DNA of 64,000 nucleotides from Sphingobacteriaceae bacterium. GTDB taxonomy: Bacteria; Bacteroidota; Bacteroidia; B-17B0; Aurantibacillaceae. Positions 16,496-26,137 of the stretch are shown piece by piece. Every line of letters begins with the position of its first letter. Position 1 is the stretch's first letter. The notes beneath the pieces are model-generated. The model searched no databases. It was not told the DNA's origin and saw only the letters and a program-made list of their open reading frames with translations. The stretch is taken from positions 806,001 to 870,000 of the forward strand of contig JADJXI010000003.1 of the NCBI GenBank assembly GCA_016715905.1, given 5' to 3'. A program made the position numbers and the translations under genes.

Positions 16496-19354
16496 TTAGT
16501 CGATAGATATTTTCTTTAATTTAACCTTATTTAAGTTTTCTTTAAAGCGCTCATCTTTTGCAGCTTTATCTAACTGGCTTTCTATATAATATTTATCACC
16601 CACAACCACCGTTACTAATTTATTAGAATCAAAATGTTTTTTGATTTGCGCATTCACGTCATCTTTTGTCATTGCATTTAATATTTGTTTTTGTTTTACG
16701 GTATAGTCTTTTTCTAAATTGTAACGTAAAATATTAGACAAGAAAGATGCTTTTTGATAGGGAGCTTCATACTGCAAGGCCTCTTCATTCATTAAGGAAT
16801 TTTTTGTAAACTCTAATTCTTTATCCGTAATCCCGTCTTTTTCATATTTTTTAAATTCTTTAAGAATTTCGGCTAATGAATAAGCTGTTGCGCTTCTTTT
16901 CACAGAAGTTCCAATTGAAAACTGACCATTGTATTTACCACCTCTGAATCCTGAATAAATCCCATATGTATAACCTTTTTCTTCTCTCAGATTTAAATTC
17001 AAACGACTATTAAAATTTCCGCCAAAAATAAAATTCGCAATTCTGCTCTTGTAATAATCTCCGGTTGCATCATACTTCAAGGAAGGATAACCCATAGTGA
17101 TTACTGAAGAAGGAGCCAATTTTTTATGATACAAGAAAAATTTAGGTTCTGTAGTAGGTAATGGTTCAGGCAAAGGAGCAATAACCACATCTTTAGGTTC
17201 CCATTTATTTAAAAAGGCCAATTGATCCATCACTTCTTTTTCTTCAATGTCACCAACTATTACCAGGTTAGCTACTTTTGGAGAATAATATTTAGCATAA
17301 TAATCTTTTAAATCTTCTAATTCTATAGCTTCAATTGATTTAATAGAAGGTTCTAAGCCCAGAATAGTATTGCCATATAATGCATAATTAAACATTTTAC
17401 CGGCAACGGCATTTGGACTGGTTTCCTGATTTTTTACACTTTCTTTGGTTTGTTTTTTAGCTAATTTAAAATCATCCTCTCTAAAGCCGGGATTCAATAG
17501 TTTTTCTTCTAGAATTTTGAGTGTTGGCGCTAAATTTTTCTTTAAACAACTCACATTAATATTAGAGCTTGTTTTTCCACCAAAAAATATGATAGATGAA
17601 CCGAGTTTATCTAATTGCGCACTAATTTCCTCTGTAGTGAAATTTTTAGTTCCCTCATTCATAAGAGCAGCAGTTAAATCCGGGATTCCCAGTTTTTTAA
17701 GTTTATCTGCAGGTAGTACTAAACTACCGCCTTCAATATTTATGCTTATTGTAATTTCAGGAGTTTCAGCAGATTTGGTTCCAATAATTTTTAAACCGTT
17801 TGCTAATGTTTTTTGATAATAATCAGGAACCTTTACCGGCTTTACGGATCCGGCAACAGGGCGCGCTGAGCGATCAAAATTATCTTTCACAGGGGTATAG
17901 GTTAGTCCGGCATACTCCGGATTAGCCGGGAAAGTTTGACCTGCGAATGGATTTACACTTTTCACGGAATCTTTATCATCAATGATAGGATAGGTATTTA
18001 AAATGGCAGCTCCTGCTCCTTTAAGATATTTATTAAATACTCGAACAATATCGTCTTTTGTTACTTTGTTGTATCTTTCAATTTCATCGGTTACGGTATA
18101 CGCTTTACCTAATAATCTCTCCCATTCAGAAATGGTAGCATTTTTATTCCAAACCGTTTGCATTCGGTTGTAAGCACTGGATTCAATATCACCTTTTGCT
18201 CTTTCCAAGGCTTCATCTGTAATGCCTGTATTCCCGAATTCTTCAATGGTGGCTTTTACTTTGGCATCAATATCCATAAATAATTTTTCAAAGTTGAAAT
18301 CTTCAGGTGGGTAAGCAAAAATACCAATTCCAAACTCTCCGGCTAATTCTTCGGTTTGATGCCCTACGTTAGCATTAATAGCAATTTTGGATTTTACAAA
18401 GTTTTTATAGAAGAGTGAATTATTCCCTCCACCCATCATAGAGGATAATAAATCCAGCGCAGGTTCGTCACGGTGATATTGCGGAACTGTTGGAAATACG
18501 CGCATGTTTAATGGGAAATAAGTTTTGTCTTTGTAAGCTGTGTATTTATCTGCAGGCAAAGTAACCAAAGGAGTTCTTAATTTTTTTACTTCAGGTCCGG
18601 CTTTTATCGGGCCAAAATATTTTTCAATGAGTTTTAATGCGTCAGCAGGATTAAAATCACCCGAAATACTAAGGATAGCATTATTAGGGCCATACCATCT
18701 TAAGAAAAAGTTTTTTACATCATTTAAATCTGCACGATTCAAATCATCCACATAGCCAATTACCGGCCAGCTGTAAGGATGTCCAACCGGATATAAAGCC
18801 TTAGGCATTTCTTCCACGTAAGCCATGGCATAAGGTTGATTTTCTATATTTTGAGATTTTTCGTTTTTAACTGCATCTCTTTGATTTTCGAATTTTTTAC
18901 TCGTTAGCGAATCTAACAAAAAGCCCATTCGATCCGACTCTAACCACAAGGCCATTTCCAAATAATTGCTTGGTAAGGTTTCGTAATACACTGTTTTATC
19001 GTGCTGGGTAAAACCGTTCATGTCTCCACCTGCGGTAGAAACCATTTTAAAATGCTCTTCATCGGCCACATTTTTTGAGCCTTGAAACATCATGTGTTCA
19101 AAGAAATGGGCGAAACCGGATTTGCCGATACTTTCGCGATTGGATCCAACTTTGTAGGTAACCATTACATTAATTACCGGATCGGAATGATCTTCATGTA
19201 ATAATATGGTTAGTCCATTCGGTAATTTCCATCGCTCATATGGAATTACAACTTTATCGGCAACGGGCTGAACTTTTTCAATTAAAGTAGGTTGTGCCAA
19301 AATAATACTTGCGGAGAAGCAAGTGATTAAGGAAAGGATTGCTCTTTTTTTCAT
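16496..19354 (-). CDS. M16 family zinc metallopeptidase, two-domain, exported
   Basis: This pitrilysin/insulinase-family peptidase of 952 residues has a signal peptide (MKKRAILSLITCFSASIILAQ). The active M16 domain carries the inverted zinc motif HxxEH as His83-Phe-Phe-Glu86-His87, with a downstream glutamate in AVKNEKSQN as probable third ligand. A second M16-like half (about 500-950) lacks the motif, as is usual for the inactive partner half. The R/Y-type substrate-binding segment near NLREEKGYTYGIYSGF lies in the second half. It probably degrades peptides in the periplasm. It starts 9 bases after the gyrA stop, so the two are likely one transcript. Confidence 0.92.
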   Translation of the reverse strand: MKKRAILSLITCFSASIILAQPTLIEKVQPVADKVVIPYERWKLPNGLTILLHEDHSDPVINVMVTYKVGSNRESIGKSGFAHFFEHMMFQGSKNVADEEHFKMVSTAGGDMNGFTQHDKTVYYETLPSNYLEMALWLESDRMGFLLDSLTSKKFENQRDAVKNEKSQNIENQPYAMAYVEEMPKALYPVGHPYSWPVIGYVDDLNRADLNDVKNFFLRWYGPNNAILSISGDFNPADALKLIEKYFGPIKAGPEVKKLRTPLVTLPADKYTAYKDKTYFPLNMRVFPTVPQYHRDEPALDLLSSMMGGGNNSLFYKNFVKSKIAINANVGHQTEELAGEFGIGIFAYPPEDFNFEKLFMDIDAKVKATIEEFGNTGITDEALERAKGDIESSAYNRMQTVWNKNATISEWERLLGKAYTVTDEIERYNKVTKDDIVRVFNKYLKGAGAAILNTYPIIDDKDSVKSVNPFAGQTFPANPEYAGLTYTPVKDNFDRSARPVAGSVKPVKVPDYYQKTLANGLKIIGTKSAETPEITISINIEGGSLVLPADKLKKLGIPDLTAALMNEGTKNFTTEEISAQLDKLGSSIIFFGGKTSSNINVSCLKKNLAPTLKILEEKLLNPGFREDDFKLAKKQTKESVKNQETSPNAVAGKMFNYALYGNTILGLEPSIKSIEAIELEDLKDYYAKYYSPKVANLVIVGDIEEKEVMDQLAFLNKWEPKDVVIAPLPEPLPTTEPKFFLYHKKLAPSSVITMGYPSLKYDATGDYYKSRIANFIFGGNFNSRLNLNLREEKGYTYGIYSGFRGGKYNGQFSIGTSVKRSATAYSLAEILKEFKKYEKDGITDKELEFTKNSLMNEEALQYEAPYQKASFLSNILRYNLEKDYTVKQKQILNAMTKDDVNAQIKKHFDSNKLVTVVVGDKYYIESQLDKAAKDERFKENLNKVKLKKISID

Positions 19355-19362
19355 TTTTTTTA

Positions 19363-21909
19363 TTAAATATTATTATCCATTGGACCATTATCCTCCGGAT
19401 TTGAATCATTTTTATTTTCCGGATTTTCTCCGTTTTCATTAGTGTCATTATTCTCTACTTCTTCTTCACGTTGCACTTTAGTTACTGCCGCAATTTCATC
19501 TGTATCGGAAATATTGATCAATTTAACACCTTGCGTTGCTCTGCCCATTACGCGCAAAGTATTAATGTTTAAGCGAATGGTAATTCCGTTTTTAGTAATA
19601 ATCATTAAATCATCATCATCTGTTACAGATTGTATGCCTACTAAATTTCCGGTTTTGTCGGTGATATTTATCGTTTTTACACCTTTACCTCCACGGTTGG
19701 TAATTCTGTATTCATCCACATCACTTCTTTTGCCAAAGCCTTTTTCGGACACAACCAACACATTGGATTGAGGATTATCGATGCAGATCATACCAATCAC
19801 TTCATTTTTATCACCTTCTTCATCATTTAAATCAATACCAATTACTCCACTGGCATTTCTTCCCATTGGACGAACTTTTTCTTCATTGAAACGACAAACT
19901 TTTCCTAATCGGGTGGCCAGCATAATTTCATCACTGCCTGTAGTTAAGGCAGCTTCCAATAAAACATCTCCATCGCGTATAGTTATTGCATTTATACCGC
20001 TGGTTCTTGGGCGTGAATAGGCCTCCAATGATGTTTTCTTAATAATTCCTTGTTTGGTACAAAGAATAATGAAATTATTATTGATATAATCCTGATCTTC
20101 TAAACTCTTAATTTTTATAAAGGCCTTTACCTTATCATCAGGAGCAATGCTTAACAGATTTTGCAAGGCTCTTCCTTTGCTTTGTTTATTTCCTTCCGGA
20201 ACTTCATATCCACGCAGCCAATATACCTGTCCTTTTTCTGTAAACAACAATAAGTAATTGTGAGTAGAGGCAATAAACATATGTTGAATAAAATCTTCAT
20301 CGCGTGTACTTGATCCTTTACTTCCTTTGCCGCCTCTGCCTTGTGCTCTGTATTCGTCCAGATTTGTACGTTTAATATAACCTAAATGAGAAATAGTAAT
20401 TACCACATTTTCATCGGCAATCATATCTTCCATTTTGAAATCATCTCCTACGTAAACAATTTCACTTCTTCTTTCATCACCATATTTTTGTTTTACTTCT
20501 AATAATTCATCTTTGATAATTTGATAGCGCAAAGTTTCGTTATTTAAAATATCATTTAAACCGGCAATAGTTTTCATTAACTCATCATACTCTGCTTTTA
20601 ATTTATCTCGTTCCAGACCGGTTAATGTTCTTAAACGCATATCTAAAATAGCGCGTGCTTGTATTTCGGATAAGTTGTATTTAGAAATTAATTCGTCTCT
20701 GGCTACATCCGGAGATTCACTTTCTCTAATGATTTTAATCACCTCATCTAAATGATCAATGGCAATTAATAATCCTTGCAAAATGTGCGCTCGTTTTTCA
20801 GCTTGGGCCAAATCGTACTTGGTACGTCGAACAACAACTTCATGACGATGTTCAACAAAATAGTGTATTTGTTGTTTTACGTTTAATACTTCCGGTCGTC
20901 CGTTTACCAAAACTACGTTATTAATTGAAAAAGAAGTTTGTAAAGCAGTGTATTTGTATAAATTATTTAAAACTACATTACTAATGGCATCTCTTCTGAG
21001 TTCATAAACAACACGAATTCCTTCGCGGTTACTTTCATCTCTTATTTCGCTGATGCCTTCAATTTTCTTCTCATTACAAAGTTCCCATTGCCTCTTTATC
21101 ATTTCAGCTTTGTTGATTTGATATGGAACTTCGGTAACCACAATGCGTTCTCGGTCACCATTTTGTTCAATGATGGCTTTAGCGCGCATTACTACGCGTC
21201 CTCTTCCGGTTTCTAAAGCTTCTCTAACTCCTTCATAACCGTAAATTATTCCGCCGGTTGGAAAATCGGGCGCTTTAATAAATTTCATTAGAGCGGGAAT
21301 ATCAATTTCGCGATTATCAATGTATGCGATGGTTCCGTCAATTACTTCAGATAAATTGTGAGGAGCCATATTGGTAGCCATGCCCACTGCAATTCCGGAA
21401 GAACCATTGATTAATAAACAAGGAATTTTTGTTGGGAGTACAGTTGGTTCAGTTAAACTATCATCAAAGTTTGGTCGGAAATCAACCGTTTCTTTTTCGA
21501 TATCTGCCATCATTTCTTCGGCAATTTTGCGGAAACGAACTTCTGTGTAACGCATTGCAGCCGGTGGATCTCCATCCATGCTACCGAAATTTCCTTGTCC
21601 ATCAACTAACATATAGCGTAAGCTCCATTCTTGTGCCATACGAACCATAGTGTCATAAACACTGGCATCACCATGCGGATGGTATTTACCTAATACCTCC
21701 CCGACAATACGGGCTGATTTTTTATAAGGCCTGTTGTGCAATACGCCCAAATCCAACATTCCGTATAACACTCTTCGGTGTACCGGTTTTAAACCGTCGC
21801 GCACATCCGGTAATGCTCTAGATACAATAACCGACATCGAATAGTCGATGTAGGCCGTTTTCATTTCATCTTCAATATTGATTGGAATTATTTTTTCTCC
21901 GTCTGCCAT
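19363..21909 (-). CDS. gyrA: DNA gyrase subunit A
   Basis: GyrA breaks and rejoins DNA during ATP-driven negative supercoiling with GyrB. The 848 residues include the 5Y-CAP/WHD domain with catalytic Tyr121 (AAMRYTEV), the tower and coiled coil, and a six-bladed C-terminal beta-pinwheel. The GyrA box appears as QGRGGKG, which separates it from ParC. The tail after about residue 815 is acidic and Asn-rich (EEEVENNDTNENGENPEN). In the quinolone-contact segment the sequence is HPHGDASVYD: the position equal to E. coli Ser83 is Ala82, followed by Ser83. Asp86 equals E. coli Asp87 and is unchanged. Leads a run with the M16 peptidase and three TPR genes. Confidence 0.97.
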   Translation of the reverse strand: MADGEKIIPINIEDEMKTAYIDYSMSVIVSRALPDVRDGLKPVHRRVLYGMLDLGVLHNRPYKKSARIVGEVLGKYHPHGDASVYDTMVRMAQEWSLRYMLVDGQGNFGSMDGDPPAAMRYTEVRFRKIAEEMMADIEKETVDFRPNFDDSLTEPTVLPTKIPCLLINGSSGIAVGMATNMAPHNLSEVIDGTIAYIDNREIDIPALMKFIKAPDFPTGGIIYGYEGVREALETGRGRVVMRAKAIIEQNGDRERIVVTEVPYQINKAEMIKRQWELCNEKKIEGISEIRDESNREGIRVVYELRRDAISNVVLNNLYKYTALQTSFSINNVVLVNGRPEVLNVKQQIHYFVEHRHEVVVRRTKYDLAQAEKRAHILQGLLIAIDHLDEVIKIIRESESPDVARDELISKYNLSEIQARAILDMRLRTLTGLERDKLKAEYDELMKTIAGLNDILNNETLRYQIIKDELLEVKQKYGDERRSEIVYVGDDFKMEDMIADENVVITISHLGYIKRTNLDEYRAQGRGGKGSKGSSTRDEDFIQHMFIASTHNYLLLFTEKGQVYWLRGYEVPEGNKQSKGRALQNLLSIAPDDKVKAFIKIKSLEDQDYINNNFIILCTKQGIIKKTSLEAYSRPRTSGINAITIRDGDVLLEAALTTGSDEIMLATRLGKVCRFNEEKVRPMGRNASGVIGIDLNDEEGDKNEVIGMICIDNPQSNVLVVSEKGFGKRSDVDEYRITNRGGKGVKTINITDKTGNLVGIQSVTDDDDLMIITKNGITIRLNINTLRVMGRATQGVKLINISDTDEIAAVTKVQREEEVENNDTNENGENPENKNDSNPEDNGPMDNNI

Positions 21910-22125
21910 AAAGTACTCGTTTTCTTATTTTGAATTAATGTAAAATATTATACGATTTTTTCCCTCCTTTCGGTGATCAATTTCTCAATGAAAAAATCAA
22001 GAAATGCAGGGAAATCATCGAACTGTTGAAAGTACCGAAAAATCAGGAATTGGGGCATAAACTTATCAACAAAAATTTTGTTAAAAAATGCACTCTTAAA
22101 AATATTCGAAGCGATTATTATAAAC

Positions 22126-22133
22126 TATTTTTG
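22126..22133 (+). promoter_or_regulatory. clpC promoter -7 element
   Basis: TATTTTTG is an exact TAnnTTTG, 46 bases before the clpC ATG. TTCG at 22105-22108 is a weak -33 candidate, 17 bases upstream. The rest of the 270-base gyrA/clpC divergent gap shows no other clear signal. Confidence 0.5.
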
Positions 22134-22179
22134 AAATTGGCATTATTTATGTAACTTAACTAAACAAAGCTTATTAATT

Positions 22180-24732
22180 ATGGAAGCAAAATTTTCACCC
22201 AGGGTAAAAGATGTTATTACATACAGTCGCGAAGAAGCTTTGCGCCTTGGACACGATTATATCGGAATTGAGCATTTGATGCTCGGAATGATTAGAGATG
22301 GTGATGGAGTTGGAATGCGACTCTTAAAGAATTTGGGTGTTGACTCACAAGAATTACGCAGAAGCATTGAACAAAATCTAACGCCGGGAATGAGAAAGTC
22401 AAATAATTTGGCCAACATTCCGCTTGTCAAACAAGCTGAAAAAACCTTAAAACTCACCTATTTAGAAGCAAAAACTTTTAAGTCGGTGCAAATTGGTACA
22501 GAGCATTTGTTGCTCTGTATTTTAAAAGACCTGGATAATATTGTCACTAAAACTTTATTAAAAAGTGGTGTAGACTACGATGCAACGCGCGCGGAGTTAG
22601 AAGGATTTTTAGATAATCCGGGAAGGATTGAAAATTCAGCTACGGGAAGTGATGATGATGATGCGGAAGAAACCGGATTCGGCGGCGGAAGCGGTGGTGG
22701 AACGGGTCAAAAAAAGCAGGGCGATACTAAGTCAAAAACGCCGGTTTTAGACAATTTTGGCAGAGACTTAACCAAAATGGCAGAAGACGGAAAATTAGAC
22801 CCTGTAGTTGGTCGCGAAAAAGAAATTGAGCGAGTTTCACAAATTTTATCACGCAGAAAAAAGAATAATCCTATTTTAATTGGTGAACCCGGTGTAGGTA
22901 AATCTAGCATCGCAGAAGGTTTAGCATTACGCATTGTTCAGCGCAAAGTGAGTCGGGTTTTATTTAATAAGCGCGTAGTTACTTTAGATTTGGCTTCATT
23001 AGTTGCCGGAACAAAATATCGCGGACAATTTGAAGAGCGAATGAAAGCCGTGATGAATGAATTGGAAAAAAGTCCGGATGTAATTTTATTTATTGATGAA
23101 ATTCATACCATTATTGGTGCGGGCGGTGCTAGCGGAAGTTTGGATGCCAGCAATATGTTTAAGCCTGCATTAGCCAGAGGAGAAATACAATGTATAGGAG
23201 CGACTACTTTGGATGAATACCGTCAATACATTGAAAAAGACGGAGCGTTGGAAAGAAGGTTTCAAAAAGTAATTGTTGAGCCTGCATCACAGGATGAAAC
23301 ATTACAGATTTTAAATAATATTAAATCAAAATACGAGGATCATCACAATGTAAAATACACGGATGAAGCTTTAAAAGCCTGTGTTACTTTAACCTCAAGA
23401 TATATTACAGATAGGCATTTGCCGGATAAAGCCATTGATGCATTGGATGAGGCCGGAAGTCGCGTTCACATTACAAATATTAATGTTCCGCAAAATGTAT
23501 TGGATATTGAGCAGAAAATAGAAGACATTAAAGAATTAAAAAATCAGGTTGTTCGCAGTCAGAAGTATGAAGAAGCTGCTCGTTTACGCGATACGGAAAA
23601 ACAATTGCAATCACAATTAGAAGCTGCTAAAAAAGCTTGGGAAGAAGAAACCAAACAGAATCGGGTAACTGTGAGTGAAGATAATGTAGCTGAAGTGGTG
23701 AGTATGATGTCGGGCGTACCGGTTCAACGTGTGAATCAGAATGAAGGGGAGAAACTGGTGAAAATGAATGAACTTTTACAAGGTAAAGTAATTGGACAAG
23801 ATGCAGCTTTAGCAAAAGTGGTGAAAGCCATTCAACGGAATAGAGCCGGATTAAAAGATCCGAATAAACCCATTGGCTCATTTATTTTCTTAGGACCTAC
23901 CGGTGTAGGAAAAACGCAATTAGCCAAAGTGTTAGCCAAACATTTATTTGACAATGATGATGCGCTTATTCGTATTGACATGAGCGAGTATATGGAAAAA
24001 TTTGCTGTTACACGTTTAATTGGTGCTCCTCCGGGATATGTAGGTTATGAAGAAGGTGGGCAATTAACAGAGAAGGTAAGACGCAGACCGTATGCTGTAG
24101 TACTATTGGATGAAATTGAAAAAGCCCATCCGGATGTGTTTAATATGTTGTTACAGGTTTTGGATGATGGACAGTTAACGGATAGTTTGGGTAGAAAAAT
24201 TGATTTTAAGAACACCATCATTATTATGACTTCTAATATAGGTGCTCGGCAGTTAAAAGATTTCGGAACCGGTGTAGGATTCGGAACTTCCGCAAAGAAT
24301 GACACTAAAGATGAAGCAGCAAAAGGTGTTATTGAAAATGCGTTAAAGAAAGCTTTTGCACCGGAGTTTTTAAACAGAATTGATGATGTGATTATGTTTA
24401 ATTCTTTAGAACGAGCAGATATTCATAAAATTATTGATATAGAATTAGGTAATTTATTCGGAAGAGTAACAGGCTTGGGTTATACCATTAAAATCAGTGA
24501 TGCTGCCAAAGATTATATTGTAGAAAAGGGGTTTGATCCGAATTATGGTGCTCGTCCGTTGAAACGGGCTATACAGAAGTACCTTGAAGATCCAATGGCT
24601 GAAGAAATCATCAAAAGCAATTTAACTGAAGGTGATGAAATTGAAGTAGACTACAATAAAGAGAAAGATGAAATTGTAGTTTCTGCACACAAACCTAAAG
24701 GTAGGCGAAGTAAAAAAGAAGATAAAGCATAA
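22180..24732 (+). CDS. clpC: ATP-dependent Clp protease ATP-binding subunit ClpC
   Basis: ClpC is a Hsp100 unfoldase that feeds proteins to ClpP. At 850 residues it has two Clp_N repeats (about 1-75 and 78-145), a flexible acidic/Gly linker (155-180), AAA domain 1 with Walker A GEPGVGKS at 235-242 and Walker B LFIDEIH, a UVR-like coiled coil near 435-480 typical of ClpC rather than ClpA/ClpB, AAA domain 2 with Walker A GPTGVGKT at 572-579, and the C-terminal D2-small domain. The ATG is supported by the conserved N-terminus (FSPRVKDVITYSREEA). Monocistronic, with its own terminator. Confidence 0.96.
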   Translation: MEAKFSPRVKDVITYSREEALRLGHDYIGIEHLMLGMIRDGDGVGMRLLKNLGVDSQELRRSIEQNLTPGMRKSNNLANIPLVKQAEKTLKLTYLEAKTFKSVQIGTEHLLLCILKDLDNIVTKTLLKSGVDYDATRAELEGFLDNPGRIENSATGSDDDDAEETGFGGGSGGGTGQKKQGDTKSKTPVLDNFGRDLTKMAEDGKLDPVVGREKEIERVSQILSRRKKNNPILIGEPGVGKSSIAEGLALRIVQRKVSRVLFNKRVVTLDLASLVAGTKYRGQFEERMKAVMNELEKSPDVILFIDEIHTIIGAGGASGSLDASNMFKPALARGEIQCIGATTLDEYRQYIEKDGALERRFQKVIVEPASQDETLQILNNIKSKYEDHHNVKYTDEALKACVTLTSRYITDRHLPDKAIDALDEAGSRVHITNINVPQNVLDIEQKIEDIKELKNQVVRSQKYEEAARLRDTEKQLQSQLEAAKKAWEEETKQNRVTVSEDNVAEVVSMMSGVPVQRVNQNEGEKLVKMNELLQGKVIGQDAALAKVVKAIQRNRAGLKDPNKPIGSFIFLGPTGVGKTQLAKVLAKHLFDNDDALIRIDMSEYMEKFAVTRLIGAPPGYVGYEEGGQLTEKVRRRPYAVVLLDEIEKAHPDVFNMLLQVLDDGQLTDSLGRKIDFKNTIIIMTSNIGARQLKDFGTGVGFGTSAKNDTKDEAAKGVIENALKKAFAPEFLNRIDDVIMFNSLERADIHKIIDIELGNLFGRVTGLGYTIKISDAAKDYIVEKGFDPNYGARPLKRAIQKYLEDPMAEEIIKSNLTEGDEIEVDYNKEKDEIVVSAHKPKGRRSKKEDKA

Positions 24733-24737
24733 TGTAA

Positions 24738-24768
24738 AATCCCCCAAATAAACTGGGGGATTTTTTTT
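24738..24768 (+). terminator. Rho-independent terminator of clpC
   Basis: AATCCCCC (24738-24745) pairs with GGGGGATT (24755-24762) and is followed by eight T. It begins 5 bases after the clpC stop. Confidence 0.9.
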
Positions 24769-24818
24769 AATCCATCCCCTTTAATTTAATGCTTAATTTA
24801 ATGCTGTTATAATCACTC

Positions 24819-25976
24819 ATGGGTAAATTGAATTTTGTAGAAGGCGCACGTGGATTTGCAGCATTGATTGTTGTATTCCAGCATCTCGCTTTAATTTTTT
24901 ATCCTACATTATATACAGGTGATTCAGTTACTGCGCACTATTCTCCGGATCTTGAATTCTTTCTCGCAACTACACCTTTTAATATTTTTTACAACGGTAA
25001 TTTTGCTGTGTGCGTTTTTTTTGTGCTAAGTGGATTTGTGCTCAGTAATAAATATTTTTTAAACCCTTCAATTTCTATTTTAATAGATTATAGCTTAAAA
25101 AGATATTTTAGATTATTGATTCCTGCAGCTTTCTCCGCAATTTTTGCTTTTTTGATGTTGTATGTTTTTAAGCCAGATTTTTTTATAACTGAATCTGTTA
25201 CAAATGCCGGACCCTGGTTAAAAGGACTGTTTGCCGATAAGCCTGGTTGTTTTGATTTTGTTTATACCATGTTTATTGATGTTTTTATAAATGGGAATAA
25301 TAAATACAATCCGGTGTTATGGACTATGGGCGTTGAGTTTTTAGGGTCATTATTGTTATTTGCTGTTTTGGCTTTAACGCATGTTATAGTCAATAAAAAT
25401 AAAATGTTTATTCTAATTATTTCTGTCTTATTTATTTTTAAGTTACACTTTTACGCAGCTTTTTTTATTGGATCATTAATCTGTTACAATTATCAAAAAT
25501 CGGATAAATCACTAAATAAATTTGTGACTTTGAGTCTATTAATAATTGGAGTGTATTTTGCTTCTTATCCTACAAGCTGGCAATACATGAATCAATCTAT
25601 TTACAAACCTTTTCTTTGGCTTCAAATGGATTTTATGAATTATGCTTTAGTAATTGGTTCTGGAATTTTATTTTATTTGTTAACTAAAAGTATTCTATTT
25701 CAGAAATTATTATCGAATGCGTTTTTCAAGTTACTAGGGAAGATTTCTTTTTCTATGTACCTGATTCATCTGGTTATTTTAATTACAGTAACTCGATATT
25801 TATTTCATTATTTTTTATTGTCTCATTCTTATAATATCTCCTGTTTAATAGCTTGTTCTATTTCAATACCAATTATTTTCTTGTGTGCTTATATAGTTTA
25901 TTTATTTATAGATAAACCTTCCATATCCATTTCAAATTATTTAGGCAAACGTTTGAGTGAAATAATAAACACTTGA
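24819..25976 (+). CDS. Acyltransferase 3 family membrane protein
   Basis: A 385-residue integral membrane protein with about ten hydrophobic segments. The N-terminal motif FVEGARGFAALIVVFQHLAL contains the catalytic-type His of acyltransferase 3 proteins, and FFVLSGFVLSNKYF with a conserved R (LKRYFRLLIPA) follows. The C-terminal FSMYLIHLVILI is also typical. Members O-acetylate sugars of lipopolysaccharide, peptidoglycan or exopolysaccharides using acyl-CoA. The acceptor here is unknown, and no glycan cluster adjoins. The gene stands between the clpC terminator and a convergent hairpin at 26101. Confidence 0.85.
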   Translation: MGKLNFVEGARGFAALIVVFQHLALIFYPTLYTGDSVTAHYSPDLEFFLATTPFNIFYNGNFAVCVFFVLSGFVLSNKYFLNPSISILIDYSLKRYFRLLIPAAFSAIFAFLMLYVFKPDFFITESVTNAGPWLKGLFADKPGCFDFVYTMFIDVFINGNNKYNPVLWTMGVEFLGSLLLFAVLALTHVIVNKNKMFILIISVLFIFKLHFYAAFFIGSLICYNYQKSDKSLNKFVTLSLLIIGVYFASYPTSWQYMNQSIYKPFLWLQMDFMNYALVIGSGILFYLLTKSILFQKLLSNAFFKLLGKISFSMYLIHLVILITVTRYLFHYFLLSHSYNISCLIACSISIPIIFLCAYIVYLFIDKPSISISNYLGKRLSEIINT

Positions 25977-26100
25977 AAAACAGTGTATTAACAGAAATTC
26001 AAGAATAAGTACCAACCAATTTAATTTCACTAACGTATTTAATGAGTAACAAGTTAATTACTCACTGTTTTTGTTGAGTTTCGTACTTCGGTACAATTTA

Positions 26101-26137
26101 AATCCTCTTCGTGTGTGTGTCGAAGGGGATTTTTTTT
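26101..26137 (+). terminator. Rho-independent terminator after the acyltransferase gene
   Basis: AATCCTCTTCG (26101-26111) pairs with CGAAGGGGATT (26121-26131) with one mismatched or wobble pair, around a TG-repeat loop, and is followed by a T-run. It lies at the meeting point of two convergent genes and may serve both. A small GTAC-TTCG-GTAC hairpin lies just upstream at 26082-26093. Confidence 0.75.

Noticed and set aside
19363..21909. ParC instead of GyrA
   Set aside because: The GyrA box (QGRGGKG) and the full six-blade C-terminal domain are present.
21910..22179. Small RNA or gene in the gyrA/clpC gap
   Set aside because: Beyond a clpC -7 element nothing supportable was found: no clear hairpin with T-run and no open frame with coding character.
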